DNA of 7,901 nucleotides from NCBI GenBank assembly GCA_944372715.1, contig CALVZZ010000084.1, positions 1 through 7,901 on the forward strand, written 5' to 3'. Below, in pieces: positions 4,458-7,901 of the stretch. How positions within the stretch are numbered: position 1 is the stretch's first letter; every line of letters begins with the position of its first letter. This DNA comes from an uncultured Clostridia bacterium. GTDB lineage: Bacteria; Bacillota; Clostridia; Christensenellales; UBA1242. The notes under the pieces are model-generated. The model saw only the letters and a program-made list of their open reading frames with translations, was not told where the DNA came from and did not search any database. Made by a program: the position numbers and the translations under genes.

Positions 4458-7400
4458 ATGAAAAAAGAAGAGGCAATGCCAAATTTTATAAAAAATGAAG
4501 AAGAAGTATTAAAATTTTGGGAAGATAATAAATGTTTTGAAAAACTAGTCAAAAAAAATGAAAATTCTGATAAACATTTTCGTTTTTTAGATGGACCAAT
4601 AACAGCAAATAACGGAATGGGTGTGCATCACGCTTGGAATAGAAGCTTAAAAGATATAATGCTTAAATATAAGGCAATGAATGGATATTCAGCACACTAT
4701 CAAAATGGCTTTGATTCCCAAGGACTTTGGGTTGAAGTTGAAACAGAAAAAGAACTTGGACTTAAAGATAAAAGAGACATTGAAAAGCTTGGGCTCGACA
4801 ATTTTACAACTGCTTGTATGAACAGAGTTAAAAAATATTCTGGCATAATAACGGAACAATCTAAGAGATTAGGACAATGGATGGATTGGGAAAATTCATA
4901 TTTTACTAATTCAGATGAAAATATAACTTCAATTTGGTATTTCTTAAAAGAATGCTTCAAAAAGGGTTGGTTAGTTCAAAAATATCGTCCAATGCCTTGG
5001 TGTAGTCATTGTGGAACATCATTATCTGAGCACGAACTTGCTGATAGCTATAAGGATATGGAACATTTGGCAGTGTTTTTTAAGTTGCCTATTAAGAACA
5101 CTAACGATGACATTTTAGTTTGGACAACAACTCCTTGGACACTTTCTGCTAATGTAGCAGTTGCTGTAAATCCAGAACTTGAATATAGTGTATGTAAAGT
5201 TAAAAGCTCAAATAGAAATTTAATTGTTTGTTCTACAGCAATTAAGGTTTTAAAAGATGATGTTTTAGAAGTGGTTAAAACAATTAAGGGTAAAGAGCTT
5301 GTTGGTTGTGTGTATGAGACTTGTTTCCCTGAATTAGATGAACAAAATTTTGAACATAAAATTGTTGCTTGGGATCAAGTAGATGCACAAGAAGGTTCTG
5401 GTGCTGTGCACATTGCACCTGGCTGTGGCGCAGAAGATTTTGAACTTGGTCAAAGCTTAGGTCTTCCAAATGTTATACCTGTTGATGAAAATGGAGTATT
5501 TTATAACAACTTTGGATTTTTATCAAATAAAAGTACAACAGAAGTTGCAGATCTTGTTTTTGAAGAATTAAAAAATAGAGGAAAACTTTATTATACACAT
5601 AAGCATTTGCATAGATATCCTATTTGTTGGAGATGTAAAAATCCATTAATTTTTAGACTTACAAAGGAATGGTATATTAAAGCAGATGAAATTAGACCAT
5701 TGTTGTTAAAAGCTGTTGACACTGTAAAATGGCAACCAGAGTTTATGAAAAAGAGAATGACAGATTGGTTGGAAAATATGGGCGATTGGTGTATTTCAAG
5801 AAAACGCTTTTACGGTTTACCACTTCCATTCTATGTGTGTTCAAAATGTGGAAAAACAACAGTAGTTGGTTCATTGCAGGAATTAAAAGATTTATCGAGC
5901 AAGGAAGAAGTGGAAAAACTTCCTCATCTTCATAGACCATATATTGATGACATTGAAATTACTTGTCCACATTGTGGTGAGAAAGTTAAAAGGGTTACAG
6001 AAGTTGGTGATTGCTGGCTTGATGCTGGTATTACCCCTTTTAGTACTAAAAAGTATTTTACAGATAGAAAATTTTGGGAGAAAAATTTCCCTGCTGAATG
6101 TGTTATTGAAATGAAAGAACAAATTAGACTTTGGTTCTATTCTTTACTTTTTATGAGTGTTGTGCTAACAGGGAGAGCACCTTATGAAAAAGTTATTGGC
6201 TTTGCTGCACTAGTTGCCGAAGATGGTTCAAAATTTTCAAAATCTGGTAAAAATAACATTAGTTTCTTTGATGCTTCTAACAAAATTGGCTCTGATGTTA
6301 TTAGATATATGTTTGCATCTAACAATATGCTTAGTGATACAAGATTTGGTTATGCAATAACAGATGAAATTAGAAGAAAACTTTTAGGGCTTTGGAATGC
6401 ATATATTTTCTTTAACACTTATGCAGTTTTAGATAAACCTAATCTTGAAAATTTTAAACCAAATATAAAAAATATTACTGATAAATGGCTTGTAGAAGTG
6501 ACAAATTCTTTTATAACAAATTCAAAAAAATATTATGATGATCAACAGTTCTTTATGGTGGTTAGAGATTTTGAAAAATATATAGATGATTTAACAAATT
6601 GGTATATTAGGGTTAATAGAAGAAGATTTTGGAAGTCTGATGATGAAGAGGATAAAAACACAGCATATTGGTGTTTATATACGGCACTAAAAAATGTTTG
6701 TCAAGTTATGGCTCCAATTATACCATTTATGACAGAACATATTTGGCAAAATATGGTTAGAAGTTTTGAACCTAAGTCTGCTGAAAGTATAATCTTATCA
6801 GATTTCCCTAATAAGATGTTAAATATTGAAAATTCAGGACTTGAAAAAGATACTGATATTGCTAGAAACATTATTGCTCTTGCACAAAGACTTAGAAATG
6901 AAAATCAATTAAAAATCAAACAGCCTTTAAAAGAAATGTATGTTTGTGCAAATGCTACAATAAAACCTAGTGTTGTAATGTTTTCTGATATTATAAAAGA
7001 AGAATTAAATATAAAAGACTTAAAATTTGAAGAAAATGTTGAAAGATTTAATGAAAGATATTTAACCGTAAACTTTAAAAATGCTGGTGCTGTTTTAAAA
7101 GGTGATGTCCAAAAACTGAAAAATGAACTTGCAGAACTAAGCAATGAAGAAATGCAAAAGTTAATTAAACAATATGATAATGGAAAGGTTGACATTGGAG
7201 AGTTTAAAAACTTAGATTGCAATTTGTTTATTGTTTGCTCAAAACCAAAACAAGAATTTGTTATTATGTCAGACGGCGAAATTACTGTTGTTTTAGATAC
7301 AACCATAGATGAACAGCTTATGCTTGAAGGTTTGTTTAGAGAGCTTACTCGCTCGTTGCAAGTTTTAAGAAAAGAAGCTGGTTTCAAAGTGGAAGATAGA

Positions 7401-7580
7401 ATTATTGTTAGCTTTAAAACTGAAAGCGAAACTTTAAAACAAGTTCTTGAAAATTTTAATAATAAAATTAAAGAGGAAGTGTTGATTAAAGATATTAAAC
7501 AAAATCTGGAAGATTTTGATTTTGAAAAATCAATTTTGGTTAGCGAAGAACAAATTAATATTATGATGAAAAAGGCTTAA
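4458..7580 (+). CDS. ileS: Isoleucyl-tRNA synthetase with a GXHH active-site motif (IleRS2-like)
   Basis: This class I synthetase charges tRNA-Ile with isoleucine; 1040 residues is normal for the family. The catalytic signature is altered: where HxGH is expected there is G55-V56-H57-H58, aligned by the flanking DGPITAN (45-51) and SLKDIMLKYKAMNGY (63-77). The second signature is KFSKS (592-596). The CP1 editing domain (about 190-420) has the threonine-rich VWTTTPWTLSAN (221-232) and GSGAVHIAPGCGAEDFELG with D327. Cysteine pairs at C182/C185, C390/C393, C461/C464 and C503/C506 may bind zinc. The RKRFYGLPLPF and LWFYSLLF segments are class-typical. The anticodon-binding part includes LRNENQLKIKQPL (812-824). 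The C-terminus (EGLFRELTRSLQVLRKEAGF, 957-976) is of IleRS2/eukaryote-like type and lacks the terminal zinc finger of IleRS1. GXHH IleRS2 enzymes are reported to be active and highly mupirocin-resistant; resistance here is inference. There is no T-box upstream. Whether this is the sole ileS is unknown. Confidence 0.95.
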   Translation: MKKEEAMPNFIKNEEEVLKFWEDNKCFEKLVKKNENSDKHFRFLDGPITANNGMGVHHAWNRSLKDIMLKYKAMNGYSAHYQNGFDSQGLWVEVETEKELGLKDKRDIEKLGLDNFTTACMNRVKKYSGIITEQSKRLGQWMDWENSYFTNSDENITSIWYFLKECFKKGWLVQKYRPMPWCSHCGTSLSEHELADSYKDMEHLAVFFKLPIKNTNDDILVWTTTPWTLSANVAVAVNPELEYSVCKVKSSNRNLIVCSTAIKVLKDDVLEVVKTIKGKELVGCVYETCFPELDEQNFEHKIVAWDQVDAQEGSGAVHIAPGCGAEDFELGQSLGLPNVIPVDENGVFYNNFGFLSNKSTTEVADLVFEELKNRGKLYYTHKHLHRYPICWRCKNPLIFRLTKEWYIKADEIRPLLLKAVDTVKWQPEFMKKRMTDWLENMGDWCISRKRFYGLPLPFYVCSKCGKTTVVGSLQELKDLSSKEEVEKLPHLHRPYIDDIEITCPHCGEKVKRVTEVGDCWLDAGITPFSTKKYFTDRKFWEKNFPAECVIEMKEQIRLWFYSLLFMSVVLTGRAPYEKVIGFAALVAEDGSKFSKSGKNNISFFDASNKIGSDVIRYMFASNNMLSDTRFGYAITDEIRRKLLGLWNAYIFFNTYAVLDKPNLENFKPNIKNITDKWLVEVTNSFITNSKKYYDDQQFFMVVRDFEKYIDDLTNWYIRVNRRRFWKSDDEEDKNTAYWCLYTALKNVCQVMAPIIPFMTEHIWQNMVRSFEPKSAESIILSDFPNKMLNIENSGLEKDTDIARNIIALAQRLRNENQLKIKQPLKEMYVCANATIKPSVVMFSDIIKEELNIKDLKFEENVERFNERYLTVNFKNAGAVLKGDVQKLKNELAELSNEEMQKLIKQYDNGKVDIGEFKNLDCNLFIVCSKPKQEFVIMSDGEITVVLDTTIDEQLMLEGLFRELTRSLQVLRKEAGFKVEDRIIVSFKTESETLKQVLENFNNKIKEEVLIKDIKQNLEDFDFEKSILVSEEQINIMMKKA

Positions 7581-7581
7581 A

Positions 7582-7901
7582 ATGAAAATTGCAAATAATT
7601 GGAAAGATTACGAAATTATTGCCACAAATAATGGTGAAAAGTTGGAAAGATGGGGGGAAGTTTATCTTCTCCGTCCTGATCCACAAGTGATTTGGAAAAC
7701 GGAAAATATTTTGGAAAAATTTCCTAAATTAAATGCTCACTATATTAGAGAAAATACAGGGGGTGGGAAATGGGAAATTTTGAAAAAACACCCTGAAAGT
7801 TGGGTTGTTTCCTATAATAATTTAAAATTTAAAATTAAATCAATGGGGTTTAAGCACACAGGATTATTCCCTGAACAAGCTGTAAATTGGGATAGAATGA
7901 T
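7582..7901 (+). CDS. 3'-truncated class I SAM-dependent (rRNA) methyltransferase-like protein, N-terminal part
   Basis: The ATG lies 1 nt after the ileS stop, with AAGG (7572-7575) inside the end of ileS at 6-nt spacing, so it is the next gene of the operon and probably coupled. The 106 visible codons run off the window edge. The opening reads NNWKDYEIIATNNGEKLERWG, followed by the conserved RPDPQVIW (31-38), a GGGKWE turn (60-65), PESWVVSY (71-78) and GFKHTGLFPEQAVNW (89-103). This wording belongs to a bacterial class I SAM-dependent methyltransferase family annotated near RlmI/RlmK-type rRNA cytosine methyltransferases (COG1092-like). The visible part is the domain before the SAM-binding Rossmann core, which would follow beyond the window. 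The target base is unknown, and the family call rests on recalled wording rather than on catalytic motifs. Confidence 0.82.
   Translation, partial: MKIANNWKDYEIIATNNGEKLERWGEVYLLRPDPQVIWKTENILEKFPKLNAHYIRENTGGGKWEILKKHPESWVVSYNNLKFKIKSMGFKHTGLFPEQAVNWDRM

Noticed and set aside
6905..7387. 160-codon minus-strand frame inside ileS
   Set aside because: Low-complexity Ser/Phe-rich antisense shadow of a well-supported gene; no SD or family signature. The other antisense frames in ileS and the oxidoreductase are rejected for the same reason.
1..7901. CRISPR array, insertion sequence, prophage or toxin-antitoxin system
   Set aside because: No spaced repeats, transposase, integrase or terminal inverted repeats were seen. 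The HEPN-CBS gene has no adjacent nucleotidyltransferase-type antitoxin.

Overview
The window is AT-rich (roughly 30% G+C by eye) chromosomal DNA, most likely from an anaerobic low-G+C Firmicute (Clostridia or a close relative). The evidence is AAGGAG-type ribosome binding sites, a large SRP RNA of the Bacillus/Clostridium type with an Alu domain, a clostridial-style 2-enoate/dienoyl-CoA reductase flavoprotein, and standard-code genes that end in TAA or TAG. There is no sign of a phage, transposon or CRISPR array.

Left part (1-2592). A 5'-truncated flavin/Fe-S oxidoreductase on the + strand ends at a strong hairpin terminator at 1517-1547. The terminator has an A-tract before and a T-tract after, so it can serve both strands, and it is shared with a convergent minus-strand pair. 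In transcription order that pair is a small unrecognised protein (possibly DUF1828-like) and a dCMP deaminase that closely resembles the animal DCTD type. An 18-bp perfect palindrome covers the -10 element of this pair.

Middle part (2593-3726). The uracil-DNA glycosylase gene ung is divergent from the dCMP deaminase pair. Its promoter lies so close to the ATG that the mRNA is predicted to be leaderless. A 9-bp inverted repeat spans the ung stop codon and reaches into the next promoter. That promoter drives the ~273-nt SRP RNA (ffs), which is the real content of the apparent gap after ung; open frames across it are spurious.

Right part (3727-7901). One operon, read left to right, has tightly packed genes: a HEPN-like/CBS-domain protein, an isoleucyl-tRNA synthetase, and the start of a class I SAM-dependent rRNA-methyltransferase-like gene cut by the window edge. 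The synthetase carries GVHH where class I enzymes normally have HxGH (HIGH). This GXHH variant is known from mupirocin-hyper-resistant IleRS2 enzymes.

Themes. The dCMP deaminase (makes dUMP) and Ung (removes uracil from DNA) sit back to back, linking uracil-nucleotide metabolism. SRP RNA, IleRS and the methyltransferase-like gene belong to translation and protein export. The most notable points are the GXHH synthetase, the HEPN-CBS protein translationally coupled to it, and the leaderless ung.
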